64,000 bases of DNA from Gyrodactylus bullatarudis (taxonomy: Eukaryota; Platyhelminthes; Monogenea; Gyrodactylidea; Gyrodactylidae). The stretch is from NCBI GenBank assembly GCA_012064415.1, contig SSNU01001268.1, positions 62,001-126,000 of the forward strand, read 5' to 3'. Position numbers and translations under genes: made by a program. The notes under the pieces are model-generated. The model worked only from the letters and a program-made list of their open reading frames with translations. It searched no databases and had not been told where the DNA came from. How positions within the stretch are numbered: the first letter of the stretch is position 1; each line of letters begins with the position of its first letter. Positions 1 to 11,266 of the stretch are shown here, in pieces.

Positions 1-1879
1 CGAATTAATTATTGAATGAAAAATAGTAAAAAGCTGATATGAATGAATATTTATAGTAAATCGATGAAGGAAAAGTTTAACTAATCACAGGTAACAATAT
101 TAATGAATTTAAAAAAGTATTAATGTAGAAGATACGTTAGTTTATTTTATTTTCAAGTGAAGATTTCCCTTAAAGCTTGAATGAACAAGATTTAATAAAC
201 ATATCGATTAGACACAGAAAATTGAAAAAACATTTTGTCATATTCAAAATTACTGTGCTCTCTTTCACTCTGTATCCCCCTAGGCTTAATGATGATCTTA
301 TTGAAGAGGAACATTTTACGAAAATATAAATAGATAGAGAGAAAGAAAGAAAGTGTGCCTCTGAATGACTAACAAGATGATAAGATAAAGTTATTGTTTA
401 GTTATTTTTTCATGGATCTCAATCTGATTTTATTTAAAGTCATCTTCCCAAAAAGTAACGTATGCATGGGAGAACTCGTGGATTATCGATCAAAGATTCA
501 ATAAATAAAACTGGTTTAGCAGTATCAACCAACCAAGAATTTACTTTCATAGTTCAAATTGGCCATCTCTCTGAATACCTTTGATGGGAAAACACATTTC
601 CTTGACAAATAAATAAACCCGTGACTTTTAATGGCTATAACCTATTCATATGAGGAGAGAATTTTATTGATTTTTGGTCTGAAAAAGTTAACATTTAGCC
701 TAATTACATACAAATGTTCATAATTGGGAATATGGGTAATATATTCTCCAAGCACTACAACCAATGCTCATTAATCAATAATTTGATATCCCTTGATCAT
801 AGCAAAAAGAGAATCAACATTTCATCACAAATTCGTCTTCTGAGAAAAAAAAAGGTTTGTTTATTTTATATTGATTTTCCATCAAAATTTTGCATTGCAT
901 CAAAATCCTGGACATTTTTCTCGCACCTCTAACCGGCCCGCACTCATAATTATTGAACTTGAAAAGCCTTTTGTCATCTTCTCTCTTAATGATGCCAAAT
1001 CGATAAATTTGCAACCCATATTCACAAGACTAATTTACTGGTTATTGATATACAATTTGATTGTTGTAAGAGAGACAAGTTTTTGTACACATAAACGCCC
1101 TCATCAAGAAAAAAATGCTCAAAATAAGCACTAGATAAATATATACGAAATGAAAATATGCTGAATCGTGCATAGATGGTTCTCTTTTGGATACATGACT
1201 AAATTCTTTGTGAATACAAATCATCTATATAGCTACATCTCAAGTCTAGCTAGATAAAGATTTTATTCAGTTTGAGTAATTGAAAATAAAGATATATATT
1301 ACTATTCAATGAGCATAAATCAGGCTCAGCATGGTGTAGTACTCTGTGCAATGGAAATGCAAACAAGTCTTGTTACATTTCATCTACAAAATGTTTGAGA
1401 GATACAGCTCAAAATTCATTTCTACTCGTCGTTGTATTTTAATTACAGAATCAACAATCAATCAAGGACCATGTCAAGATGACTCATTGTGCATTTTTTT
1501 GAGAAGATAAATAATAGCCAAAATATCAAGACTTGAAGATTTCTTCCAAAGAAACATATCAAATTTATTTTTTTTGCAACGATCACATGATTATTTATTG
1601 AAAAATCCATATAAATCTACGTAATACGTTGATTAGCACAAACTTTGATTTTCTTTATGGAGAAACTCTTTTATCTTTAATAAAATGTGTCAAATTTTTC
1701 GTCTATTTCTCTCTCTTAGCATATATAGAGAAGAAAAAGAAACAATTTTACTACAATGATTAATAATAAATGTTCCCTCTTACTTCCTTCCTAGACTAAA
1801 TGGCCTAAGACTAAACTGCGTAATTTGAATCATTTTCATTTCATAATTTCAGCTCAAGATTAAAATAAAACGAAATTAC
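1..1879. other. no recognisable exon; probably a 3' intron of endophilin-A
   Basis: The last endophilin exon seen on the minus strand ends with a GT donor at 1879, so the DNA to its left should be intron. I looked on the minus strand for the rest of the BAR coiled coil and for the SH3 domain (an ALYDFE-like motif) and found neither. The short open frames here are AT-rich and show no family resemblance. Confidence 0.5.
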
Positions 1880-3154
1880 CTCAGTATCCAAAAAGTTGGC
1901 CATGCTCTTTAGGGTTTCCTCTAGAGCCTTTTCGAATTGATCTTTTGCAAGGTCCAATACTTCGATGGCAACTTGAGGTTCTGTAACATACAAATGAGAA
2001 ATCAATAAGAGAGAGAAGAATATCAGAGAGAATGAATAGCGTTGCTTAGAAAAGAAATAAATTCAAGTTTGAAGGCGTCGAGATAAAAATCATTCAATCT
2101 GAAAATCTACTTTAAATTGAAAAGGAGAGAGAGATATACAAAAGAATGATTGAGATGATAATGATGATACACTAATCTTTAATCTCGTCGTTGAGTAAAA
2201 ATCCAGATCGAGAAAAATCAAAGAGAAAGACCAAGTCTTTAAAACGATAAGGATTGCATACATTGAAAATTTAGGTGATGATAGATTGGTAAAAAGCAAA
2301 AAATTGAACAACAAAAATATACGACTAGGAAACGAAAACAGACTGTATTTATGAGTAAAGACGGTAAAGTTCTAGCTTACCATAAGTATCTGTGGTTGTG
2401 AGGATAAAATTAAATAAAATTTATTAAAAAAGAAAACAGTTTGCCTTAGAATTACTCATACAAACTAAATAAGCATGTTAATTGGTTGGAATATCAAGGT
2501 ATGCTTTGACTCACTTTTATCAACTTCTCTCTTGAACTTGTCAAACTCAAGACGTTTAGATTCCAGATTTGATTTCAATTCCTAAAAGGATAAATAATAA
2601 ATAATTGATGAATCTCAGGCAATTGGATCATAAGGAAACAGACATTAATCTTTTCAATTTCCTTAAGACTATTCTTCAGGTGAGCGAGGAAACTATTGCG
2701 TATTTTCTCCTCATTATGATATTTGAAGGAAGCAACTTCGACAAATGTATCAGCTATAGCGTTCATAGACTCGGATATAGGCGTATCAACACCTATTTGA
2801 TCTCTGTATTTTACAAAAGTTTCTGCTATTTCTGTTTCAGTTTGAGGATAAACAAGAGTGTCTGATTTGATTTTTAATTTGTTAGCTGCAATAATCTTTG
2901 CTCTAATGGTGGGATTTGGCTGGAGAAGATCAATAATTTTACTATGAAGTTCTTCATAAAGCTTTTTGTATGCACTTATACGCTATAAAAAATAGATTAA
3001 ACTTATTCAAAGTACTGTGTTGAAGTCAGTATATAGCTCTCCTTTTTCGGTTAATTTAGCACCACTTAATTTCTCAGAAAATTTCTAGAAATAAGATCAG
3101 AACACAAACTTGGTTTGCTTTAATTAGCTGACGTTTGATATTAGCCATAGACAT
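1880..3154 (-). CDS. endophilin-A, N-BAR region (3' part outside window)
   Basis: Endophilins bind and bend membranes with an N-terminal amphipathic helix and BAR dimer, and recruit dynamin and synaptojanin through a C-terminal SH3 domain during endocytosis. Exons on the minus strand are 3110-3154, 3016-3084, 2644-2982, 2515-2581 and 1880-1980, giving 207 residues. The start MSMANIKRQLIKANQ matches the family start MSVAGLKKQFHKANQ. The block LLQPNPTIRAK and the later YPQTE are hallmark endophilin motifs, and ESKRLEFD matches the family EGRRLDFD. Introns are 25, 33, 62 and 533 nt, and all phases agree. The 25-nt intron (3085-3109) is required because reading through it meets a stop. The SH3 domain is not in the window. 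An endophilin-B or other BAR protein is less likely given the start and the QPNP motif. Confidence 0.9.
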
Positions 3155-3918
3155 CCTTGAGGAAAAGGATTTTATTCTTCAAATTTATTTTGTGCCAATT
3201 TTTCATTGACTTAAACTAACTATTTTAGTTGCAGTTTAAATTATTTGTTTTCATCAGACTAGAATTCTGAATTCCAGACTGAAATAGTTTAATTATTATA
3301 GTTTATATCTAATATATATCCAATTATTTATTTTGAATGTTAACTTTCTACATCTAATAAGATGGAATAGTCTGTCCTACTCGAAATAGTTTTCAAATAT
3401 GGCATTTGGAATTATATATTGTAAATTTTGATGTTGTTTGATGGAATTTTTAGTACTACAATCCGAAGTCTTGCCTGTAGGATTAAAAATGGAAATTTTT
3501 CTTTTGTTATGATTAATGTTTCAATTTAACCTCGTGTAGCTATTTTGATTTAAGGATTAGGTTCGCCTCTCTTTAGGTTAAAGGAGTGCAAAGTTAGGCT
3601 GCTTCTCTATTATCAATGCTTTTATGACATATTGAGAGTGTAATGCAACGAAAATTTAATTTAAATATAAAAGCTTGCTAAACTAAATTTTTTTCCAGAT
3701 CAAAGCTTATTATGAAAGCTTTTTACTGTACAATCTCAAGGTTTATATTGAACTTATTAGAAAATAATGTAATTTTCCTCCTACTCTGTTATCAACAGGT
3801 AGTGAAATACCAAGATGTATGGTACTAAGCTTGGTTAAAAATACTAATCCACTAGCTTTCCAGTACTATAGTTACAATAAAAGGTATATTTCATAGGTTA
3901 CGAAATTTATATTCCAAA
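3155..3918. other. intergenic between endophilin-A and FAU
   Basis: AT-rich DNA of 764 bp with no convincing open frame. It must hold the endophilin promoter and the FAU 3' untranslated region, since both genes run leftward. No clear TATA box or canonical poly(A) signal for FAU stood out. Confidence 0.5.
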
Positions 3919-4320
3919 TTACGCCTTAACATTAGAATTGGGTCCTCTGCGACGACCACCTGGTTGGACTGTTACTGTCAAGAATCTTCTATTATATTGC
4001 ATTCTTCTATGAGCTCTTCCAGTAAGCTTCTTCTTCTTTTCTTTTTTCTCGACTTTTGGGGTTTGGCCTTTAACTTTACCAGCACGAGTAAGAGAACCAT
4101 GAACTTTACCACCAAGACATGGAACAATAACGTCAAGGACTGATGGGTTCATAAGTTGATCAAGATTAAACCTATTATCCAAGGCCTCGGCTCCACATGA
4201 GAGTTGAATTCCATCAAGAGGTAGGCCATCCTGTTGGGCTAGTAAAATTTTAAGATCTGCAATAGTTTTGATGACAGTTGGGTCAACATATTTTTTCTCA
4301 AATGAATTCACGAGTATCAT
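3919..4320 (-). CDS. FAU: FAU: ubiquitin-like protein FUBI fused to 40S ribosomal protein S30
   Basis: A single uninterrupted frame of 133 residues. Residues 1-74 form the ubiquitin-like FUBI moiety, ending in a Gly-Gly that precedes KVHG, the expected cleavage point. The rest is ribosomal protein S30 (eS30), recognised by [17 protein letters not shown], a run of lysines, and [14 protein letters not shown]30 belongs to the small ribosomal subunit. The FUBI half is divergent, which is usual outside vertebrates, while the S30 half is strongly conserved. There is no intron, unlike most neighbours. It lies head-to-head with folylpolyglutamate synthase, with 164 bp between the two start codons. 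Confidence 0.97.
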   Translation of the reverse strand: MILVNSFEKKYVDPTVIKTIADLKILLAQQDGLPLDGIQLSCGAEALDNRFNLDQLMNPSVLDVIVPCLGGKVHGSLTRAGKVKGQTPKVEKKEKKKKLTGRAHRRMQYNRRFLTVTVQPGGRRRGPNSNVKA

Positions 4321-4484
4321 TTTCAGATATCTTGCCGAATTTTAAGTGGAAATATAGATTAAAACACGTTGATTAAAATACTTATAAATAATACGTAATG
4401 TTGTTTTTATGATTGTTAATTTCAAAATTTATCAATAATTCAAATTTGTAATACTGTATATTACTTAGGTAACAGGAGTTCATT
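4321..4484. promoter_or_regulatory. short divergent promoter region shared by FAU and FPGS
   Basis: Only 164 bp separate the ATG of FAU (minus) from the chosen ATG of folylpolyglutamate synthase (plus). Both promoters and 5' untranslated regions must fit here or overlap the genes. The stretch is AT-rich and shows no obvious TATA box in either direction. Confidence 0.6.
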
Positions 4485-6041
4485 ATGAGATTTTCATACT
4501 TAGTAATTTTCACTATTTTTTAATATGCCACAAGGAATGTCTGAAACACTTGAATTCCCTTGAATTTTTTAAAGGAGCTGGGTTTAAAGATCTTAATTTG
4601 CTTCGAGTCAAGTTCATAAAACAATATATGAAACTTAATGACATGGATGTCGATAATCTCAATATAATTCATGTGACTGGATCAAAGGGGAAGGGAAGCA
4701 CCTGCTTTTACATTGAAAAAATCCTACGACAAAAAGGCTTTTCCACCGGAATGTTTCTGTAATGAATATATATAATCAGTTTAAGATCTCCCCATGTCAT
4801 AAGTATTCGTGAAAGAATTCAAATAAATGGTACACCAGTTTCTGAAAATGAGTTTGCCAATCTAATGAATTCAATCAATTGTGGAAAGATGCCAGATGAT
4901 TTCAAGCAAAGTATTTCTTTCTTATCGTTAATATTTCTGATGGCTTTGAGGTCATTTATCAACAATAAAGTGTCACATATCATCATGGAGGTAGGAATTG
5001 GTGGTCGGAATGACTATACTAACATTTTTGACAAGATTTCAGCTGCTCTTCTCACCTCTCTCGAGCTAGAACATACAAATTGGATTGGTGATACTCTAGA
5101 AGCAATTGCATACGAGAAATCCGGTATATTCAAGCCTAACTGTCCAGTATTTATAAATAAAATTGATGATGTCGATGCTTTCAACGTAATAAAACGTGAG
5201 ACTGAATCCATGAACTGTAAACTTTATATATCACATCCTCCAAATAATGTCCAATTCGATGATATCAACTTTACTCTCGCCAAGTATGTGGTTGAATACT
5301 TGGAAAATCCCAGCAATTTTCCACAAGATACAATCCAAATTTTGCAAAACTCTGTTCAGCTTACCAAAAATGACTATGATTCAATCAAATCAACTCAACT
5401 ATTAGGCAGACACCAATGCATCGAATTGAACAATAAACTAAAAATCTACCTGGATACTGCTCATACAATACAGAGTTGTAAGAATACTCTGGCATGGTTC
5501 CTATCAAAGTCTTCCCCTCAGTCTAAAAATATTCTTTTATTCACTCTAACGGGAGAAAGAACAGGCAGTGAAATTTTCCAAGCCTTTGACAAAGATTGTT
5601 TCGAATTAATTACAATAGCAAAGTTGAACTATAACACATCGAAATTGGGTTAGTACTGATTTGATTATTTGATCAAGCACCCTATCTAACTGACAATCTA
5701 CTTGAAATTTTCAGACATCAGAAAAAAGATTAACTGGGAGAAAGCATTTGAAGACAGCAAGTCTTTCTCAGACCAGGTAATCTTACTAGACAGCGACGAA
5801 GAGTTTCTCGATTCTATCATCAGAATTTCAGTAGACAAAACCTCTACTAGTTCTGTGCAGGATGAGGTTTTGAAACGAATAAACCCTTCAGATAGAATAG
5901 AAATTTTGTGCACAGGTAGTGTCTACCTTGTTGGAGAAGTTTTTCAGGTATGCTCTCATTTGTAATTGTATCTTATCACAGTTCCTCATCGATCGAGGTT
6001 ACTTGGAGTTGGAGAAAATTCCCGGATTCAAGTCAGATTAA
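4485..6041 (+). CDS. FPGS: folylpolyglutamate synthase
   Basis: Adds glutamate residues to folates with ATP, retaining them in the cell and improving them as cofactors. Exons are 4485-4502, 4535-4758, 4786-5648, 5715-5947 and 5982-6041, giving 465 aa. Introns are 32, 27, 66 and 34 nt. Visible motifs are the P-loop HVTGSKGKGST, SPHVISIRERIQING, the folate/Mg-loop segment VGIGGRNDYTN, YEKSGIF, LGRHQ, and LDTAH where the family usually has DGAH. The start is inferred: the conserved segment KHLNSL has no in-frame ATG of its own, and a 32-nt intron joins it in phase to an upstream ATG, giving MRFSYL followed by ECLKHLNSL. There is no obvious mitochondrial presequence. It is somewhat shorter than the human cytosolic form. 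Confidence 0.93.
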
Positions 6042-6076
6042 AAAAGTTATTATTTTTTGTACTGAAATTCTATAGA

Positions 6077-6082
6077 AATAAA
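6077..6082 (+). terminator. poly(A) signal of FPGS
   Basis: AATAAA lies 36 bp after the FPGS stop codon on the same strand, a normal position for a 3' end signal. Confidence 0.7.
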
Positions 6083-7482
6083 AATTTTCAGTTTTAAGAT
6101 ACTGTATTTATTTTTCATTGGAAAAGTGTTCAAATCTTTGAAATTCCTATTTAAAGATTAGCTTATGGAATAATTATTAGTTATTATAATGAGTATTACT
6201 CATGGAAAAATCAAGAGAATTTGAGTCCTTTCAAGCGATGAATTAAATTATGAAATCTTTTATCACTACTCTTCTCTATAATCCTATTATTAACCGAACC
6301 AGGTAGTACAACTTTTTCCTCTTATTCTCTATTTTTCTTTAACAAAATCATTAATTTCGCTTCAATGGGACATTGTTAAAGAAGATTTAATCCAATGATG
6401 TAATAATCCATCAATAAGCATAATTACACGTGGAAAATCTAGAATAGAAAGGAAGGTTACCCCGAGCTTGAGAACGAATACAAAAATTACAATATCTGTT
6501 TTATTGATGAATTTTTCAAGCAATGAAGAATGTTCTGATCGCTCCCGTTCTCAAATATCTTACTCCTTCTCTCAACAAGTTTGTTCAGTACAAGCTACTT
6601 TAGTTTCAAACTCTTGACACTACTCTTAAGTGAATTTCGTTGAAATCGGCTTCTTAACCCTTGGTCGATTTAACGTACAAATTGTGGTTAAAACTCTAAT
6701 TATCTAATATTTAGAGTTTCAGTACTCTAGAAAGTAGAGAAATTAATTTTTTGAGAGTAGTTAAAAAATCCTCATATTTTAGAGCAGCATCGATCGCAAA
6801 TTGTCTGGCCTCCTGTCTTCATCTCTTGGCCAATGGCCATTGTCGCATGAAGCACAGCGAGATTTGCTTACTGAAAGAATATTTTGTTTCTTGATCGTAG
6901 TGTCAAAGAATCCCTTGTTGTGTTTCCTTGAAAGACATTTCAAAAATTCTCTTCTATAGAAAAGAAAGCCCACATATAATTTCCTTACTTCTTCAGAGCT
7001 AAACTCAGTATTTATTTCGTAAAAAATAATTTTTAATTTTCAACCAATGAATTTGTCGTAAATTTAGTTATAACCACTAAAGGTAGATGAAATTTTAACA
7101 TTCCTCGTTTCGCATTTAATTTCAATGCTAAAAATACAAATATCAAGCGCTAAAATTGCCTTCTTTTTATTAAGATTTACGAAAATCAATTTTCTCTATT
7201 TAAATTCTCACTAAAGAGTTTCGTGCACTTTATGTGATGATTAATGATCTTGAAACAGGTTTGAAAATAACAATTTCGAATAATACTATAAGTCTTCAGT
7301 CTCAAATATTTAGGCCAATGTCTGGAGGGATATATAATATATAATTTGTATATGTAATTCAAAACATTTATTTGTTTAAATAAAATATTCAGGACGTTAC
7401 AATAGGAATGCAAAGTTTCCTTGTCGGTAAAAAGTGTCCCGAAATAACAAACGATAAACTCAATAAAGTGCACTTTCTCAAT
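6083..7482. other. intergenic, no supported gene
   Basis: AT-rich spacer. A less AT-rich patch at 6781-6860, containing the palindromic TGGCCAATGGCCA, gives a 64-codon minus-strand frame with no family resemblance and no splice context. Confidence 0.5.
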
Positions 7483-7499
7483 ATATATAAATATATATG
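7481..7499 (+). promoter_or_regulatory. TATA-like box of the small secreted protein gene
   Basis: An alternating AT tract with the core TATATAAATA lies about 55-70 bp before the ATG at 7553. The spacing suits a TATA box with a short 5' untranslated region. AT tracts are common here, so this is suggestive only. Confidence 0.4.
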
Positions 7500-7552
7500 A
7501 AAGCTAGCCATTTAGAATATTTTTAGAGAAAAACAATTGTTTTACACCCAAA

Positions 7553-7768
7553 ATGAACTGTTCGAAATGGATCGTCTATCTGCTACTCTCATTGATAAAT
7601 CTGACCAGTTCTCATGTTATTCGATATCCATACTTTGTTATTTACCACAGCACCTTGGATGATGAGAAAAAACCAGTTCCACATCATTATTCAACTGAAA
7701 CGTATCCAATGTCTTTACCAATGAGGTCGTACATGCCGTTTTACGATTTGGCTATTGATGGAAATTAA
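7553..7768 (+). CDS. small predicted secreted protein, 71 aa, family unknown
   Basis: Intronless frame of 71 residues. It starts MNCSKW and continues into a hydrophobic core (IVYLLLSLINLTSS) that looks like a signal peptide cut near residue 20. The mature part is rich in Tyr, His and Pro, and contains one dibasic Lys-Lys near residue 40 and the sequence LPMRSYMPFYDL. There are no cysteines after the signal. A TATA-like tract upstream and an AATAAA 17 bp after the stop frame it as a compact independent gene. It could be a secreted structural peptide or a neuropeptide-type precursor, but nothing seen settles which. I do not recognise a family. Confidence 0.6.
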   Translation: MNCSKWIVYLLLSLINLTSSHVIRYPYFVIYHSTLDDEKKPVPHHYSTETYPMSLPMRSYMPFYDLAIDGN

Positions 7769-7785
7769 TCCGCTTGTCCTGTAAT

Positions 7786-7791
7786 AATAAA
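7786..7791 (+). terminator. poly(A) signal after the small secreted protein gene
   Basis: AATAAA begins 17 bp after the stop codon at 7768, same strand. Confidence 0.6.
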
Positions 7792-8641
7792 CTTTGTATT
7801 CTATACTCTCATTTTGAATATTCCTTTTAATAATGGGGAAAGATTCACCGATTTTTCTCTTGCTTAGTTAACTATGATCAGAAAAATGCAAGTTTAACAA
7901 ATTTTAAAAACTACATCAAGATCCCATTAATCAGATCGATACATGTGTACAGATTCTGTACTACAAAACTATTTGATTGCCATTTGGATGAGACAAAAAA
8001 ATTAATTTTCATGTTTGCTTCCTGTTTGATGGAAATCATTTTAATTAGAATTCTTTTTGGATTAACGCAATTTTTCCAAAATTGAAATTTAAAACATCTC
8101 TAGGATATAAATTGACCGAACAGAGATGAGTAATACTGACTCAATTGATAGTATCAATTTGGGAATTTTCAATGAAATCTACAACTACCAAATCATTGAA
8201 TGTCAAACTAATTCTCTGTCATCTAAAGGGTTATTTTTTAATCACGTATATTTTTTGAAGAATGTGGAAGATATTAAGAAAATTTGAACTATACTCTAAT
8301 TACCTGTTGTTTTGAATAAGAATATTGGATAACCGTAGTGCTCTGCCTTGAGTAGGAATAACTCAAGTATGCATGCATTTTTGGTGGATACAATCTAAAA
8401 GTATAAAAGTAATCTTTACATTTCCTAAATTGATTATTATTTGCAGGAAAAACAATAAATTGTCAATATCTATAGTAATACAGATAATAACAGAATAAAT
8501 ATTAATTGTAATCATGAAAATTTCCGTACATTTGAATAGAGTTCGTTTATTGGGTAAATTTGATTGGTCCAATAAAATCTATTTTTCTATGAGTATACCA
8601 ACTTTGCTCAAGCATAACAAAAACTATTCTACATTTCTGAT
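7792..8641. other. intergenic; one short unsupported frame
   Basis: A 53-codon plus-strand frame begins with an ATG at 8126 (MSNTDSIDSINLGIF...). It has no hydrophobic leader, no family match and no clear splice partner, so it is not called as a gene. A minus-strand frame at 8363-8572 looks like chance. Confidence 0.4.
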
Positions 8642-8938
8642 ATGAGCAGATCAAGTGATCAACAGCAGATTCCGAATTCGAATGATCGAACTATTCTGCT
8701 TCTCAACGATTATGAAGTTGATAACAAAGTAAAAGCAGACCTCAAAGAGCAGGTTATCCACGAATCCCTGAAAAATCTCAACCTCATCAATCATCAAAAG
8801 TAAATGTCTTTGTGAACATCTTTTATTGGATTTATATCAAGGTTAAACGATTCTTTTGGACTTTACTCAAAGAACAAGAAAATATTCACACTGGAAGTTT
8901 TAATTCAACAGCTGATAGAAGACTTTTGTGAGCTTTGA
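8642..8938 (+). CDS. two-exon small protein, 84 aa, family unknown
   Basis: Exon 1 is 8642-8799 and exon 2 is 8842-8938, joined across a 42-nt intron (GTAAAT donor, ATATCAAG acceptor) that keeps the frame. The product is hydrophilic, with a Ser/Gln/Asn-rich start MSRSSDQQQ. It continues with KVKADLKEQVIHESLKNLN and ends in the probably helical IFTLEVLIQQLIEDFCEL. Codon use is more varied than in flanking DNA. An AATAAA at 9002-9007, 63 bp after the stop, fits a complete transcript. There is no signal peptide or membrane segment. The size and helical ends resemble small subunits of larger complexes, but I do not recognise the family. Confidence 0.55.
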
Positions 8939-9001
8939 ATTTATCAAATTTATTGCATCAATTTGAATATTTTTTTCCGGGTAACAAGCATTTCAACACA
9001 T

Positions 9002-9007
9002 AATAAA
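9002..9007 (+). terminator. poly(A) signal after the 84-aa gene
   Basis: AATAAA 63 bp downstream of the stop codon on the same strand. Confidence 0.5.
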
Positions 9008-11266
9008 ATCAAAATTAAAATTTTTTATGTTCTTATATATGTTACCGTTAATCTTGTTACTCTCAAGACTATCAGGTAGTCTACTGTCAAGACTATCAAC
9101 AGTAACATATAAAAAAATCATTAAAATTTACCTAATTTCCTAGGAATTTCTTTAACCGTGTGAAAAAGACCCAATTTTTAGCCCTATTTCTGTTCAAAAT
9201 GTTGCTAAAAGTGTTCAAAAATTGTAAATTTTTAATCGAGATTTTGGATACCAGAAAAAACTGGAAAACTTCTGGTTTTATAGGGAAAAACGCTTAGTTT
9301 TTGATTATCTTTAAAATGAGATTAAGGCTGGGAAAAGTTGATAAATTTGGCCCACTCTAATATATATATTAGAACTTTATTCAAATTTAGAATTTAATGA
9401 AATAAAAATCGTTCTCATTTGTCATAGTTATAATACCTTATAAAGTAACAAGAGTTATAAATTTTATCTGAAATCGCATCAGATATGCAGTGGGAATGTG
9501 TTAGCAAAACGAGGGCATAACTGAAAAATTACTGCCCTAATAATGCAGTAAAACACCAACTTTTGATGAAGAAACCTGCAATCGTAATCATTAGAGAAAG
9601 GAAAATTTACCAGTAACTATGAGAAAATCTATATAACATGATTTTAGAAATGGACTTCTCTTGTCCAGAATTCAATCAGTACTAGATTACAGTATAATTT
9701 ATATACAAGACAAGAATTGAAAGGCTATCATTATCCCTTTGCCTCAAACATCCACACTTTTATTCTTTTGAGAAAAAAGAAAGACATTGTCCAAGAAGAA
9801 AGAGGCTCAGAAAAACTACACGAATTGTACAAAACAAGCGTTAATTAATACACTAGGAAATGAAATAGTTGCTTCTTTTACATACACTGTACTAATGCGA
9901 TCCATATAAGGAAGAAGAAGAAGAAATAGGAGAAGAAAAGAGATTGAGCGCAGCTAGAAAAAAACATTATCCCATCCATACGTGTTGCTTGTTCTCATAG
10001 AAATGTACATATTTGTATTAGGCAGAGAGAGGAAATACAAAAGAGAAATTGTGAAAGGGTAAAAGATAGGGGAAATGAAAAAACAGTTTCAGGGATGTCG
10101 AGAAATTATTAATCCCAATCGATAATTATGATTTGAATTGAATAGAATATATTGAGCGAGAATGAGAATATTGACAGAGTCTACAAGAGAGTTTTAAGAA
10201 TCGAAAAAAGTACATCTTCGACTATTTCTTGAGGCATCATGAGTAGGGATAGATATTTTATTTCTAACGTATGTTCAATTTGATTTTGTGGGAAAATGTG
10301 GTTTGAATCATATAAATTTTTCTTCAAAAGAATTTTCTAGTAAGGTGTCAAAGTTCCGTTTTTAGTTAAAAAATCTCTCAAATTTTATAATAATACTTTC
10401 AAGTAGTGGAGAAGATTTCAAGGCTTTTGATAGAAATAGTTGATTCCATAGAAATTTAAAATTCCCTCATGAGAAAAATGGCCAAAATTAAATTCAGTAA
10501 TTTTTCATCGCTTAATTTTAATAAAAAATAATTTAAAAAAAAAAATAATTCCAAGGGGATTTTCGGACGTATTTAAAAATTTACTTTAACCCTTCATATC
10601 CCATTGTTTCACCGATGAAACACACACTACTTTCTTGAGCGATAATTCAAACTGAAAGATACTTAAAACACTTTGTTCCCCTCTCAGATTTGGAATCTAA
10701 TTTGTATGATGAAAAAAATAATTTTTGGATATTAAGTGTTGATATTTCAACAATAAAATACAATCCATTGGATATTATCCAATACCTCAAGCTATTAGCT
10801 GTTATGTGATTTTACAAAAAAACCTCTACAACCGATTAACGTGGGAATTATCATCTTGAATTTTCGTATCAACCAATATTACGATAATAGGAAAATATTT
10901 TTCAAATCAACTATCAACTACCCATACTACTGGATGGCTACATAACCCGATATCTCTTATATTTTCATTTGAATTGTCTTTATATTGTAAATTCGGATCT
11001 ATTGAAAATATCGATTCTATCATCTAGATGGGCGTTTAAACTGAACTTTTCAACTCGATAAAACTTTATTGAATTAATCATAAATTAAAACAAATATAGC
11101 CTCTTTTTCTGGTCTAATTCATCGAGCGTGTACAATGTACACAGGACTCTCAAGTTTTTTTTCGATGAATTTATCTTCTGAGCTATTGTAAAATATCTTA
11201 TATTTCCAAAATAAAAGTAACTCATTTTAAACCCAAAAAGATGACAAAAATGAGATAAGCCAAGAC
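9008..11266. other. intergenic before RasGRP; one TTAA-type repeat end
   Basis: No supported frame in about 2.2 kb. A small imperfect hairpin is formed by ATATGTTAC near 9045 and GTAACATAT near 9105, enclosing a repeated TCAAGACTATCA. A TTAACCCTTC motif at 10586 resembles the MITE ends described elsewhere in the window. Confidence 0.5.

Noticed and set aside
6779..6973. Minus-strand frame with Cys and Arg clusters in a less AT-rich patch
   Set aside because: No zinc-finger spacing, no splice partners and no homologous family recognised.
8126..8287. 53-codon frame beginning MSNTDSIDSINLG
   Set aside because: Too short, with no regulatory signals or family match. It could not be spliced convincingly to the 84-aa gene downstream.
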